Positions 49,951 through 60,849 of a stretch of 64,000 nucleotides of DNA are shown here, piece by piece; position 1 is the stretch's first letter, and each line of letters opens with the position of its first letter. Origin of the DNA: Inonotus obliquus (lineage: Eukaryota; Basidiomycota; Agaricomycetes; Hymenochaetales; Hymenochaetaceae); contig JAJHTX010000003.1 in NCBI GenBank assembly GCA_032164295.1, forward strand, positions 744,001 to 808,000, in the 5' to 3' direction. The translations under genes were made by a program, and so were the position numbers. A model generated the notes under the pieces. The model did no database searches and was not told where the DNA came from. It worked only from the letters and a program-made list of their open reading frames with translations.

Positions 49951-51667
49951 ATGTTGTGAAGTGGCACACACAACTTGCAGATATGTCGGTATGTATCGTT
50001 GACTACTATACTGCTTAAAGCTGACACATCCATCTATCAGGGAAAAGACTTTCGATGTATTGGCATGCGGAAGTGAAGTAAATTCTAGGCAAGGCTACTT
50101 GACACGCTAAATGTGCGAGATCGCGTCCGGTACCGAAATACCGAGACGAGGGGTGTATGGTTTTAAGTGGGGGAGGGCTAATACGTGCCGGTACTTAACC
50201 AGTACGGTCACGGTACTTGTTGTCTATGAAAAGGGGGAGTTAATGGATGGGCCGGAAGTGAAGGGTATGTGATTCTGGTATGAAAAGGACAGGTTAGAAT
50301 GTGGGAAAAACTTCGGTACAGGTCGGTATGGGAGAGAACGTAGCAAAACAAGAGTCTAATACCGTGGGAAAAACCTCGGTACAGGTCGGTACAGGAAGAA
50401 AGGGGTCGGTACCATGGGAAAAATGTCGGTACAGGTCGGTACTTGAACGAACGGGTTCGGTATGTGCAGAAACGTTGTAAAACAAAAGCTCAGTACAGAA
50501 ATGAAAGGTGGATGTGCAGAATACAAAGGATAACAAAATGTCGGTACCGTGGGAAAAACGTCGGTACAGGTCGGTACTGCAAGGAAACAGCTAGCACGGG
50601 GTGGAATAGCGAGAAACAGAATGAGGGAGACTGGTAGATGAAGGTGTCGACTGGACTGGGAAGCAAACCTGAGCCCTCGCACGGGAGGCTAACTCCTAAG
50701 GTTCACTTGAGACGGAACTGGGACAGAACTTGAGACAAAGCTGAGATGAGACTGAGAAGGGGGTGAGGAAACCTGAGCCCTCACGCTAGAGGCTAGCTCC
50801 TAAGATTACCTTGAGAGCTACTACGTACAGGAGGAGATATTTATACTACTGTACCGTAGTTAGCTCATAAGTCCAAAAGGAGAAAGTAAAAAGGAAGATC
50901 AAAACAAAGAAAAATGTCATAAGAAGAATGATTACAGTAGAGCCATCAGGGGGACAACAAGAAAGGGTTAGGGAGGACAAGATACCAATGAAAACGTAGC
51001 ATATAGTACCCCTGGATGAAAAGTCCTCAGGACAAGAGATTTGAACCCCTGCCAAACGATACCGACGTGTTCCTGGTGGTACCGGACCTGAAAACCTTAA
51101 TAGATACTGACCCTGAGCTTCCCCAAAGAACCGGCATGCATACTCCAACCATCAGGAATGAATACCAGAGAGGGAGACGTCTGATCCATGTCATGAGAGC
51201 ATGTTGAATTGTCAATTTGTCTCAGTACCGGGTTTCTTGGCACTCGGTACTCTCGGTATTCTCGGTACCGGGTTTCTTGGCACTCGGTATCGGTACTCTC
51301 GGCGTTCGGTATCTTGAGAAATGTGACTGACAGTTTCTCTAGGTGTGCTGGTGAATACTGGAAGGTGTAGATGGGACTGTACCGTAGCATGGGGTAAGTG
51401 TAGAATGGGATACTGGGGTTGATACCGAGCTCAGCCGCACGTAGTTCTCTTCAACACCTAGCTCTTATCACTGATTTTCTCAACCTCTTGTATTTATCGA
51501 CCACACATGTGGGCATATCGTATCTGCGTTGTTGATGATCCATGATGTACTTGATTTGTTACCACTCGTTTTGGTAGTTTCTTGATGGTTGCATATGGTT
51601 TACATCTGTCAATCAATTCGTGACAGTTCACTCTCTTCTATAGTGGTATTACAGTGTGATGCAGCAC
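49951..51667. repeat. GGTAC-rich repeat field
   Basis: From about 50140 to 50620 the motif GTCGGTACAGGTCGGTAC and the related GGGAAAAACSTCGGTAC recur irregularly. At about 50665 and 50769 two imperfect copies of a block beginning AACCTGAGCCCTC lie about 104 nt apart. At 51225-51310 GGTACCGGGTTTCTTGGCAC is repeated with CTCGGTATTCTCGGTAC spacers. No gene is supported. Confidence 0.6.
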
Positions 51668-52040
51668 GTGTCGACAACTCTGTGGCGGTCGCAATTTTGA
51701 GTTTCAGACCCGGAGAATTTTTATTTTGTAATAGAAGTAACAAAGTTATGCGTTTTTCTGGGGTTTTTGATGGGCCATCAAAAATGTTTCAATTTTTTTG
51801 GAAAAAAAAATACTGAAAAAATCAAATAAAAAATAGGGGCTGCTGTGGCATTTTTTTCTTCATTCCCCAATGTTCTGAGACCTGACAGGTTACCTTGGAT
51901 GCCACCATGCAATGCAAAATCGAAAAAAACCTTGCAAATTTTTGTAAAGACACTTACTAGAACAACAATTGCTATTAATGTCGAATCATCGGACACGATC
52001 TGTATGGTGAAGAATAAGATACAGGATAAAGAAAGGTATA
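51668..52040 (+). repeat. Dispersed repeat, copy B, carrying a ubiquitin-like fragment
   Basis: The left part matches copy A at 39181-39411. After ATGCCACC (51899) the frame reads [10 protein letters not shown] and then, from about 51932 to 52036, a degenerate ubiquitin segment: [13 protein letters not shown] followed by VESSDTI and KIQDKE, corresponding to ubiquitin residues about 2-34. It stops at a GTATAG splice-donor-like site just after KIQDKE. Several conserved ubiquitin residues are changed. Confidence 0.75.
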
Positions 52041-52354
52041 GTTACCTTTGTATCATCAAATCAAAACTCACAACTATACAGTATTCCACCAAACCAGCAG
52101 CACCTTACCTTCGCATGTAGATTGAGGGGTGCATATAATGATATATGCAGCCTCTCACGATTTCTTGAACAATAGATAATTTCTTGATGAGGCAATGATC
52201 AACGTGATTTTGTTATATAATATACCTGATTTGGTCATATTTGATGGCATTACTAATTAAATTAAATAATTTTTAATTATTTAAATATTTGTTTCAATTT
52301 TTTCCAAGAAAAATTTTTGACCTCAAGAAAAAAATCTGAAAAAATGCAAGTTAT
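52041..52354. other. AT-rich spacer left of the LINE
   Basis: No gene was seen. It is strongly AT-rich from 52250 to 52340 and leads into the LINE target site. Confidence 0.45.
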
Positions 52355-52404
52355 ATTCCTACATACACCATCGCTTCTCTCTCTCTTACCACTACCTTCC
52401 TAAT

Positions 52405-54306
52405 ATGGAAGACGAACAAACAACGCAAACGCAACCGACCGACAGACCCATCAAAGCCAGACGAAACCCAGAACGCACGAAACGCGCGAAGGTAGTTGTC
52501 GTAGAACCCGAAGGGATGGAATTGGAGGATACGCAGGAGACGACGGACCAAGGTGTGTCGCAAATCGTGTCCGAGCCACGCCCCCCATCCCCCCACACTC
52601 CAACTCGCCCGGAGACTGGCCGTCCCTCCTTATGGAGCGACCAAGTCTTCGGCGTGCGATTCCCCAGCCCCCTAGTGATAGATACTCCTGCTCCCCGGCG
52701 AGGTCAGAAACGACCGTTGTCCGAGATACTCTCGCCCCGTCGACCCGCTACCAGGGGCCTGGACAATGTTCACGAATGCAGAGCCGTAATGCTCCTTTCG
52801 TGTTTCGGTCCGGCACTGGAAGCTATAAAAGATAAGGTGGAGCTCCAGCTCAAAACCGCGCCCTCGGAAGAGGAGGTTATTGCGGCGATGGGGAAACTCA
52901 TTGGATCTACACTCGCTTCGGCGATTAATACGATTCATGAGTTGACAAAGCTGGGGAGAGGAGACACATTAGCCCAGGCGGTACTAGCACATGCTAAAGC
53001 CGGCTACAATTCTGAAGGGGGCGGAGACTTCCTACCACTCGCACAACTGATGAACCAGGCCCAACAAAGCCGACAGACAGGAGCTAGCGCTCCCGTCGAG
53101 GCGGCCTTGGCACGTTTGTCAGCAGAAATTCAGACCCTCAACAACAAGTTTGCGGGCCTCCAACAACAACAACAGGCTCGCCCAACCCAGAACACCAGGC
53201 CGCTCCCCAGAACTAACAACACGGGGACAGCACCACCACAAGCACCAGCAGAGGCAGCGACGACGGGGACGACATACGCTCAAGCCGCCAGCACAGCCAC
53301 AGCCGCACCATCCACCAGCCACCCAACCAATCCACCCCCATTCCCGGAACCGAATGCGCCAAAACGCAGGAACTTCCCCCCAATCACCACCAAGGCAAAG
53401 GACCCCACCCTGGTAATCACTTACAACCCCCCAATCCTGGCCAACAACCGCCCCACCGACTACCTACTCAGCAAAGCTGCCAGAGACGTCGTGCAGTCTC
53501 TGCCGACGGCCAGCAAACTTCGTGTTCTAGCCGCCAGATGGAATCCCAAGGGACATGCCATCATTACCTTCGCGGCAGGCAACGGCGTCACCGAACAAAT
53601 CGACCTCCAGGCACAGGCCATTGCAAGCCGGCTGGTCAACACTACCTCTGAAGTCGAGGCGCGCAGGGTTGTCCCGCGCGCTACACTCAACATATCCATG
53701 GTACCTGTGCGCTTCAACACAAAGGACCAAGCTTTCACTCAGGACGAGGTCCTAGCGGAGCTGAGAGCCAACCCCATCCTTCAACACATTAAACTAGCGA
53801 CGACTCCCTACTACACCGCCAGACCAGAACGGCTGGCGGAGCAAGGTGAGCACGCTCTGCTCACATGCCCAATCTCCATTACCTTCGACGACCCCAAGGG
53901 GGACGTCCGCGAGCGACTTATGAATAAGCCGCTCGTCTACCTCTTCGGGAGGAGGCTGAGGCTGTCATACAGACACCCTCACCCCCCCTTCACACAATGC
54001 ACTAAGTGCCAAGCGCTGGGACACGTAGCTAAAGGCTGCAAACGAAACCCCCTATGCGCACACTGCAACCTGAATCACAGGACAGAAGACCACCGCGCTA
54101 AGTGCAGACTCTGCGCGAGTGAAGGCATACCCGCCGGCACAGACTGTCCCCACCCTAAACTCTGCCATAACTGCCTAGGGCGCCACTCGGCCACAGACCC
54201 TACGTGCCCCAGACGCAAAAAGTACCAGTCTACGGCGCCTCTTATCATCACCTCCTCAGCTAGCGAACCTGGCTCCGAAATCGAAATGAGCGAAGAAGAT
54301 TTGTAA
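52405..54306 (+). CDS. LINE ORF1 (zinc-knuckle nucleic-acid-binding protein)
   Basis: 633 codons, uninterrupted. A disordered Pro/Thr-rich N-terminal half includes a QQQQQ run, followed by a folded RNA-binding region. The C-terminus has CCHC knuckles: CTKCQALGHVAKGC, CAHCNLNHRTEDH..C and CHNCLGRHSATDPTC. This is typical of the gag-like ORF1 of Tad1/I-type LINEs, which coats the element RNA. The stop overlaps the ORF2 start (ATG at 54306), suggesting reinitiation or frameshift coupling of ORF2 translation. Confidence 0.88.
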   Translation: MEDEQTTQTQPTDRPIKARRNPERTKRAKVVVVEPEGMELEDTQETTDQGVSQIVSEPRPPSPHTPTRPETGRPSLWSDQVFGVRFPSPLVIDTPAPRRGQKRPLSEILSPRRPATRGLDNVHECRAVMLLSCFGPALEAIKDKVELQLKTAPSEEEVIAAMGKLIGSTLASAINTIHELTKLGRGDTLAQAVLAHAKAGYNSEGGGDFLPLAQLMNQAQQSRQTGASAPVEAALARLSAEIQTLNNKFAGLQQQQQARPTQNTRPLPRTNNTGTAPPQAPAEAATTGTTYAQAASTATAAPSTSHPTNPPPFPEPNAPKRRNFPPITTKAKDPTLVITYNPPILANNRPTDYLLSKAARDVVQSLPTASKLRVLAARWNPKGHAIITFAAGNGVTEQIDLQAQAIASRLVNTTSEVEARRVVPRATLNISMVPVRFNTKDQAFTQDEVLAELRANPILQHIKLATTPYYTARPERLAEQGEHALLTCPISITFDDPKGDVRERLMNKPLVYLFGRRLRLSYRHPHPPFTQCTKCQALGHVAKGCKRNPLCAHCNLNHRTEDHRAKCRLCASEGIPAGTDCPHPKLCHNCLGRHSATDPTCPRRKKYQSTAPLIITSSASEPGSEIEMSEEDL

Positions 54307-55305
54307 TGGTGTGGATCTACCAATGGAATGTAGGACGGCACAGAGCCGCCATGGAGCAACTCATTGCTAACTTCGACCAAATCCCAATTAACCATAGACC
54401 CCTACTAATACTAATCCAAGAACCACCGTGGTACCGAATCGGCATCACTCCGTCCCTAATAGATAAAGAGGGGGAGGAGGTCTATGGCCTTCCCAACCTC
54501 CCAGGATACACCGCTTGCCTACCTCCGGGCGCTCCAAAGGACCGCCCAAGAGTGGCCACTCTAGTATCCAAACTCCTCCCTTCATCAGGATGGACGATAG
54601 TGGGACCACTCTCTCACGGCACAGACGTGCTAACCATCCAAATACAAGGTACTAATATCTGCAATTACTACTGCTGCCAACCACCAGACTCTAGACGCAG
54701 GGACAACCACCCTGAGGCGTACCCTGGGGAAACCTTCCTCTATAGCCTCCCCTTTAACCTAGCCTCTCAAACCATCTTTGCGGGAGACTTCAACCGCACG
54801 AGGGACAGCTGGACCTCCTTACCGGTCTGACTGTACCGAGACCGACAAAGCAAGAAACTGGATGACTTCTTCCAAGAAAACGCCCTCCAACCAGCCTTCG
54901 ACCCAGACACTCCAACGCGCAGGGAGGCGAACAGCCTAATCGACATGATATGGGTACCAACAACAACGGACGCCACGCAGATCCATGACTCCTATGTAGT
55001 GGAATACACCAGACTCTCCAACCACGCCCTACTCAAATGGTCCCTCCAACTGGACCTCCCTGACGCGCCAGAATCCAGGCCACCACTAGACAAGTCAAAG
55101 AAGAAGGATTGGCTCGACATAGTGACGCCAGCCACAGTCAGACTCCTTGCGCGTCCTGCAGAGGACGCGGAGGAACTAGACTCCAGAGTCGAAAGACTCA
55201 CGAAGGTGATGCGGGAAGCGGCCTTGCAGCTGCGCCCCGCAAAACCTACCAAACTCAAAACGGTGGACTGGTGGAATGACCACTGCCGCCAGGCCCTAAA
55301 CGATC

Positions 55306-56898
55306 TGTGTTAGAAAAGCAATACAATTCACTATTACTAAGCCTGATTGATAATCGAAGTAACTCCAATATGAATTGGATACAGGAAAGGTTGAATGCGG
55401 TTACACGAGCACTACAACAGCCAATAATACCAGCAACACCAAGACCAGGAGTATTACAGTATTGTAGCATATGTAGACCAGCACATGAGATAGCAGAAAG
55501 GCTACTTCGAGAGATACTGAAGGAAATAACATACTCAGCAATCGTCAAGGGACAATTGGACATTATGATTAGGAGACGATTCATTGTAATGAACTATGAA
55601 CCGAATACAACTGTACGGAAGGCTTATGAATGAGAAGTCAGGTTACTCTCATACGATAATCATTACTTCCTATTGGCAATAGGAATACGAAACGTAGCTT
55701 CAGAACAAGATAATCACCAATGCGATGTAGCAGTACTAGACATCGATATACCATACAGGAATGAACCTGAACATATCGCAAGAGAGTCAGCTTACAAGTG
55801 GACCGACTACCTAGTCCAAAGACTTAAGCAATTACTGACAGGAGGAAGAACAGTTGTAGAAGTAAAGGAAGGTCGACATGGAGGAATAATAAGGATCAAA
55901 GGAATCCGAGGCAGATCACTAGCAGACATAGCAGTAGCACCAGGATACATTAGAGTGCAGCAAGTAATTAATAACATCGACACACCTGGGGCAATAACAT
56001 TACCAAGATGGCGAAGTGTAGGAACACAGACAGAGCCGATACAGACACCCGTATGGCACGTGACCCAAACATTACCAAGTATGGCAGAGTTTGATCGATG
56101 ACTTCGAAGCCGATCACACGTTATGAACCTCGACCATATAATGCATTAGGGCAGCACCAGACTAAGTGGATAGGGATAGATTACTAAGATGAGGACTGAA
56201 AGGTAATAGGAATATGACATAAGGTATTTAGAGTCATAGGAAAACAGGTATGACCGGAACCGATATGAACAAGTCATACGGCAATGCACAGCAGCTAGCA
56301 TCAAGTATGACTAGGTCTGAAAGTAGTTACATTGAAGCGAATGGACCAACAGTAGATAATTCCTATACTAGGCAGGCATGTAAAATAGTATAAATAGGAG
56401 GCCATCGTAGGGCCAACCCAGCAGTTTAATCCAAGTCCAGAGACTCAGAGTAAACCTCACAGAAAGTCTCCAGTTGATCGATAAATAACCTCCGCACTAA
56501 GAACCCAATAAGTACTTGAGAGCGACACTCCTTAAGCTAATCAACGGTGTGAGTTGAAGCTTAGGTAAAATACGGATAGCAGCTAAGACTGTCTCTCCCT
56601 ATCGTCAGCCTGAGTGCTAATTGATCAAAGTGTGGTAAGCATTGATCTCTCATACCTCTCTTATCGTGTCCAACAAGCGTTAGTACAGACAGTTAAGGTT
56701 ATCACTTAGTTATCAGTATAACTAACATTACGATAATAGTATTAGACCGCAGGCTACAGAAGTTGGTTGATAGTTGTTTTAGACGGAGCTTAACACATCC
56801 CCTAAGGTAGCTATTGATTCCACAGCTATAGTAGCATAGTGGATTTGGATTAACCCCTCTTTCGAGGCAACAACCAGATCTAGACGCCGATCCTACCA
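55306..56898 (+). mobile_element. LTR-like insertion with an internal coding region
   Basis: 1,593 bp, starting TGTGTTAG and ending CCTACCA (TG...CA). It has the direct repeat GATC on both sides (55302-55305, 56899-56902). A TATAAATAGGAGG promoter box lies at about 56389. Base composition is AT-richer than the host LINE. It could be a long solo LTR; the 4 bp repeat is weaker than the usual 5 bp, so the type is tentative. Confidence 0.6.
55307..56101 (+). pseudogene. Unassigned protein encoded inside the LTR-like insertion
   Basis: One frame of about 264 codons interrupted by a single TGA at 55631-55633. The first part is helical (WIQERLNAVTRALQQ) with a CSICRPAH segment; the second has VAVLDIDIPYRNEPEH and a basic stretch. 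No known family was recognised. Codon choice is A/T-rich, unlike the flanking LINE frame. Confidence 0.5.
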
Positions 56899-59800
56899 GA
56901 TCAGCGCCTCCCCGAATTAACAATCTGCGAGAGTGCCCCCCTTCCGAACGAAACGCTAAGGCCGCCGGCCTGAACGCCTCGATTCGGAAGGCAAAAAGGG
57001 AGTTCTACGAAGAAAAAGTCTCTAATGCTAACCAATACAACGTTTGGAACTGGGCGAAGGTAGGCAGGGGCATTCGCCCCACGCCAATACCGTCGCTCAG
57101 GACCAGGGACGGCTTCACACGAACAGACATGGAGAAAGGTGAATTGTTCCGCCAGACCTACTTCCCACCCACACAAGCGGACCCCCCACCTCCAACCAAC
57201 ACCTGCGACAACAACAGCGAGCGGCGGTCACATCCCTTCACTAGGAAGGAGATGATGGACGCAATTCGACACACGTCCAACCTCTCCGCTCCTGGCCTCT
57301 CAGAAATAGGCTACCGCCCACTCAAGTGGCTGCTGGCGGAACTGCCTAACGAGTTTCTCTCACTCTTCAACGACTGCTTACGTCTAGGGCACCACCCGAA
57401 AACATGGCGGGCGGCGAAGGTAGTAATGATTCGCAAACCCAACAAGAAGGATCCTTCCGCGCCAAGGTCCTACAGACCAATCACACTGGAGGAGACGCTC
57501 GGTAAAATCATGGAGAAGATGATAGCTAACCGTCTGCAATTCCTGGCGAACACAGAGAAATGGCTACCGCCGAATCAATTCGGCGGACGCCAGGGCCACG
57601 CCGTTCACGACGCGGCCCTCTCACTAACTAACCTAGTGGAGACGGCATGGAGAAGGAACCTGAAGTGCTCGGCCCTAGCGGTCGACATTCAAGGCTTCTT
57701 CGACAAGGTCGAACCCACCAAGCTGAGGGAAACCCTGGACTCCCTAGGCTGCCCGATGGACACAAACACATGGATCTACTCCTTCATGACGAAGAGGGAA
57801 GTAGCCCTGTCCTTCGACGGCATCACCCTTGACCCCCAGCCCAAACCCGATGTAGGAACACTACAAGGCTCCCCCATCTCCCCCATCCTAGCCACCATCT
57901 ATGCCAGAGAAGCCCTAGAAGCCGCACGTCGAGTCGCAAGGACAGAAATCATAGCGTGCGTGGACGACCACCTACTAGTAACCTGGTCTAGCGACTACGC
58001 CAAAAACTGCCGCGTACTGGCAAAGGCATGCAAACTCCTCCGAGACAGACTCCGCAGCCACAACATGGACATTGAGGCAGAGAAGTCGGACGTCATCCAC
58101 TTCAGGCGACAATGAGACACCACTCCAGACGGGGCCGACTTAGTTGTCACACTGGAGGACGCAACGGTCAAGCCCCAATACCCCATGCGCTGGCTCGGCA
58201 TCTGGTTCGACCCACACCTCAACTTCAGGGAACATACAGAGAGAATGAAGGCCAAAGCCTTCTCCACCCTAGCTGCCATGCACCTCATCGCCAACACCCA
58301 GAGGGGGATGTCCCCTGAACTACTCCGCAGGCTATACATCGCCTGCGTACAATCCATCCTCACCTGGGGATCAACGGTATGGTACCACGGCAGTCGTCAA
58401 AAGACGATTGTCGCCTCCCTCCAGAAAGTACAAGACAGCGCCGCGAGGTGGATCCTTGGGGTCTACCGCGGTGCAAACAGTATAACTACAAATTTCCTTA
58501 TTTCTCTCCCCCCCCTTAAATTTTCTCTAGAACTCTTGAAAACTAAAGCCGCCCTCAGACACTACCGTACACCACATAACCATGGGCTAAGGCCACTTTC
58601 CGCTCTTCGTAAAAAACATATAGGTAATAGAAATAGTGTAATTTCCTTTTCTTTTAGAGACTGAGTGCCGAATGCCCAACCAGTTCCCGCGTACACGCAT
58701 GCCCCCTGGGAAGAACCTCTGGCCTTCTCCGAAGGACGAGTACACTTCCACACCCCACCCACACCGACAGACTCCGACACACGCCAGGAATACATCCAAG
58801 CGGCGTTGGATCTGTCTGGTGACACTAGCCGCCTGCTAGTCTTCACGGACGGCTCAGTGAAAGCAACACAGGCACGCCGCAAAGCGGGCACCTCCTCAGT
58901 CATCCTCTACGACGGCAACACCATCGCCACAAGAAAGATGGCGGCAGCCGCTCTAACCACTGCCACGGACTGCGAGATCATGGCGCTGGCAACTGCGCCA
59001 ACCTGGACAGCGTGCCACCTCCCCACATCAGACACACCCCCGAGGGAAATACACTTCCTCTCCGACTCTCTACCGGCCCTCAACCTCCTCGAGAAATGGC
59101 AAAGCGCGCCAGGCGCACACCGACTCCAGGAATGGAGGAAGGGAACTCAGACCCTGCTCGACGCCTTACCAACCGTGCATATCCACTTCCACTGGTGCCC
59201 CGGCCACGCGGGCATCAGCGGCAGTGAGTTGGCAGATAGGTTGGCAAAGGAAGCGGTGAACCTCCCCCCAACGAGCGAACTCCCCTCCACTGCCGCTCTG
59301 CTAGAGAAGGCAGTCGACAAACTCCTATTCTCCTGGAACGGCGAGATCAGCCGTTCTACAGACAACAGACCACAGTACCTCGGCATCAATGGCCCTGCCT
59401 CGAGGAAACCCAGAAAACTACTAAAGCTCGCCCGGTGCCGAAAGGACATTGCGCGCGTCGCCCAAGTACTATGCAACGCAGGCCCGTTTGGCGGCTTCTT
59501 CAAACGGCTCCCCAGGGAGTATCGCCTACAACACGGCATCACCATCCATTGTCGCTGGCACAACCACCCCCCATGGCCAGTACAATCCCCAGCACACATA
59601 CTCGGCGGATGCGAGGTCCTGGCTAGGACACTAAACTGGCCGGCCACCACGCGTCCGCCTGCACACTACACCGAATGGGCCGAGGATAGAAACCTCGGAC
59701 CCCTTGCGGACTGGCTGAAGGAAACCACACCTTTCTTCATCACGGACCGAGCCTCGGCGTACGCGCGGATGGAAGAAGAGGGCCTGGACACTCGCGACGA

Positions 59801-60348
59801 CCACATAGACTTAGGGATCGCACGCAACTACGCTCAAGAGGAACTGGGACCAGAGGCGGAGACGCCTCTGGAATGGGCACGGCAACTCACAAGGTCAGAT
59901 TCTTAATTGTTTATGACTCGGTTATGTTTCCCTCCCCCCCGTTAAATACTATCCCCTCCACACTCATATCTTACCTGTCTCCCTTATTTTCTTACTTTCC
60001 AATTTTCTTCTAAGTCATATGTTTATATGATTATGACCGGCCCTAAACAAACTTGACCGAAACGGGCAATTTTAGTAAATAACTTTATTAGGCTTATCTA
60101 AGTCTACAGTATATACATTCAAAAATAGTTTCTGTTATTCCTTCTAATTCCCCTACCTCCCCAGTGTCGCGCCCTTTAGTCCTTTCTTTAGAGCACCATA
60201 CTACTACCTTTTTCTCTGCTTTTCTTACTTCACCGCTCTTAGAGTTCACACCACCACGTAGATTTTGTCTGCCGCGCACTTGTAACTAGAATTACTGACG
60301 CGCGTAATAAATACATTTAAAAAAAAAAATAAAAAAATTCCTACATAC

Positions 60349-60849
60349 TCTAGCTATCCATTTATACACTTTAAAAGTCAATCCGAAGTGTTGTGGAGGA
60401 GGAGATACAGTTATAATTTAACACGACTTGAGTTGTCGGCTTTAGCCGCTCCAAACTGTAGTACTGGGTTCAGTCCTCATGTGCCAGCCCAGCTCTTTCA
60501 TTAGTTACTATGCTATTTCTTATTATGTGTATTTATTTACTCATGTCAGTGGTCTATTGATGAGTGCGCGGTGGTACCATTACTCCAAATGCGGAGACAG
60601 TGATGAAAATGCAACAGATTCTGGTGGTCATATAGAATTATTCTCTTACAACGCACACTCCACTAATATATTATGACCAGAAGTCACAACGAAGAGCTTA
60701 AGCGTAGACATTCACAATAGCGGCCATGTTACTTGTAAATAGGGAATGCTGCTGCAAGACTGTGTTGACTAAGTGAAAAGATGACATTATTACATGCTTC
60801 GCCGTGCCTATACAGAGTATACCACTTGCGGGACACTTGTGCTACCTTT
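60349..60849. other. Intergenic right of the LINE
   Basis: No gene was seen. It separates the LINE target duplication from the stop codon of the HeLo-pseudokinase gene. Confidence 0.4.

Larger units (their letters stand above)
54306..59906 (+). pseudogene. LINE ORF2 (endonuclease-RT-RNase H), disrupted
   Basis: In order: AP-type endonuclease (YQWNVGRHRAAM, ILIQEPPWY, FAGDFNR), a linker, RT (57250-58110, with YRPITLEE, LAVDIQGFFDKV, GSPISPILATIY and the catalytic box ACVDDHL), and RNase H with its four acidic positions (FTDGS, DCEIMAL, FLSDSLPAL, ELADRLA). The C-terminal region carries Cys/His residues (HCRWHNH...GGC). Lesions: TGA at 54828-54830 inside the endonuclease, the LTR-like insertion at 55306-56898, a frame break near the C tract at about 56935-56940, and TGA codons at 58112-58114 and about 58662. 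Confidence 0.9.
52367..60336 (+). mobile_element. Tad1/I-like LINE, full length but inactivated
   Basis: 7,970 bp including a 1,593 bp insertion. A 12 bp target duplication ATTCCTACATAC lies at 52355-52366 and 60337-60348, and the element ends in an A-rich tail (60317-60336). ORF1 is followed at once by ORF2 with AP endonuclease, RT, RNase H and a C-terminal Cys/His region, the layout of fungal Tad1 and I-type elements with RNase H. In-frame stops and the insertion make it inactive. Confidence 0.92.

Noticed and set aside
51020..51110. Possible tRNA B-box on the minus strand (GGTTCAAATC)
   Set aside because: A paired acceptor stem and a proper A-box could not be built, so no tRNA is called.
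59147..59650. 167-codon minus-strand frame in the LINE
   Set aside because: It is antisense to the RNase H region; the sense frame has the four expected acidic residues.
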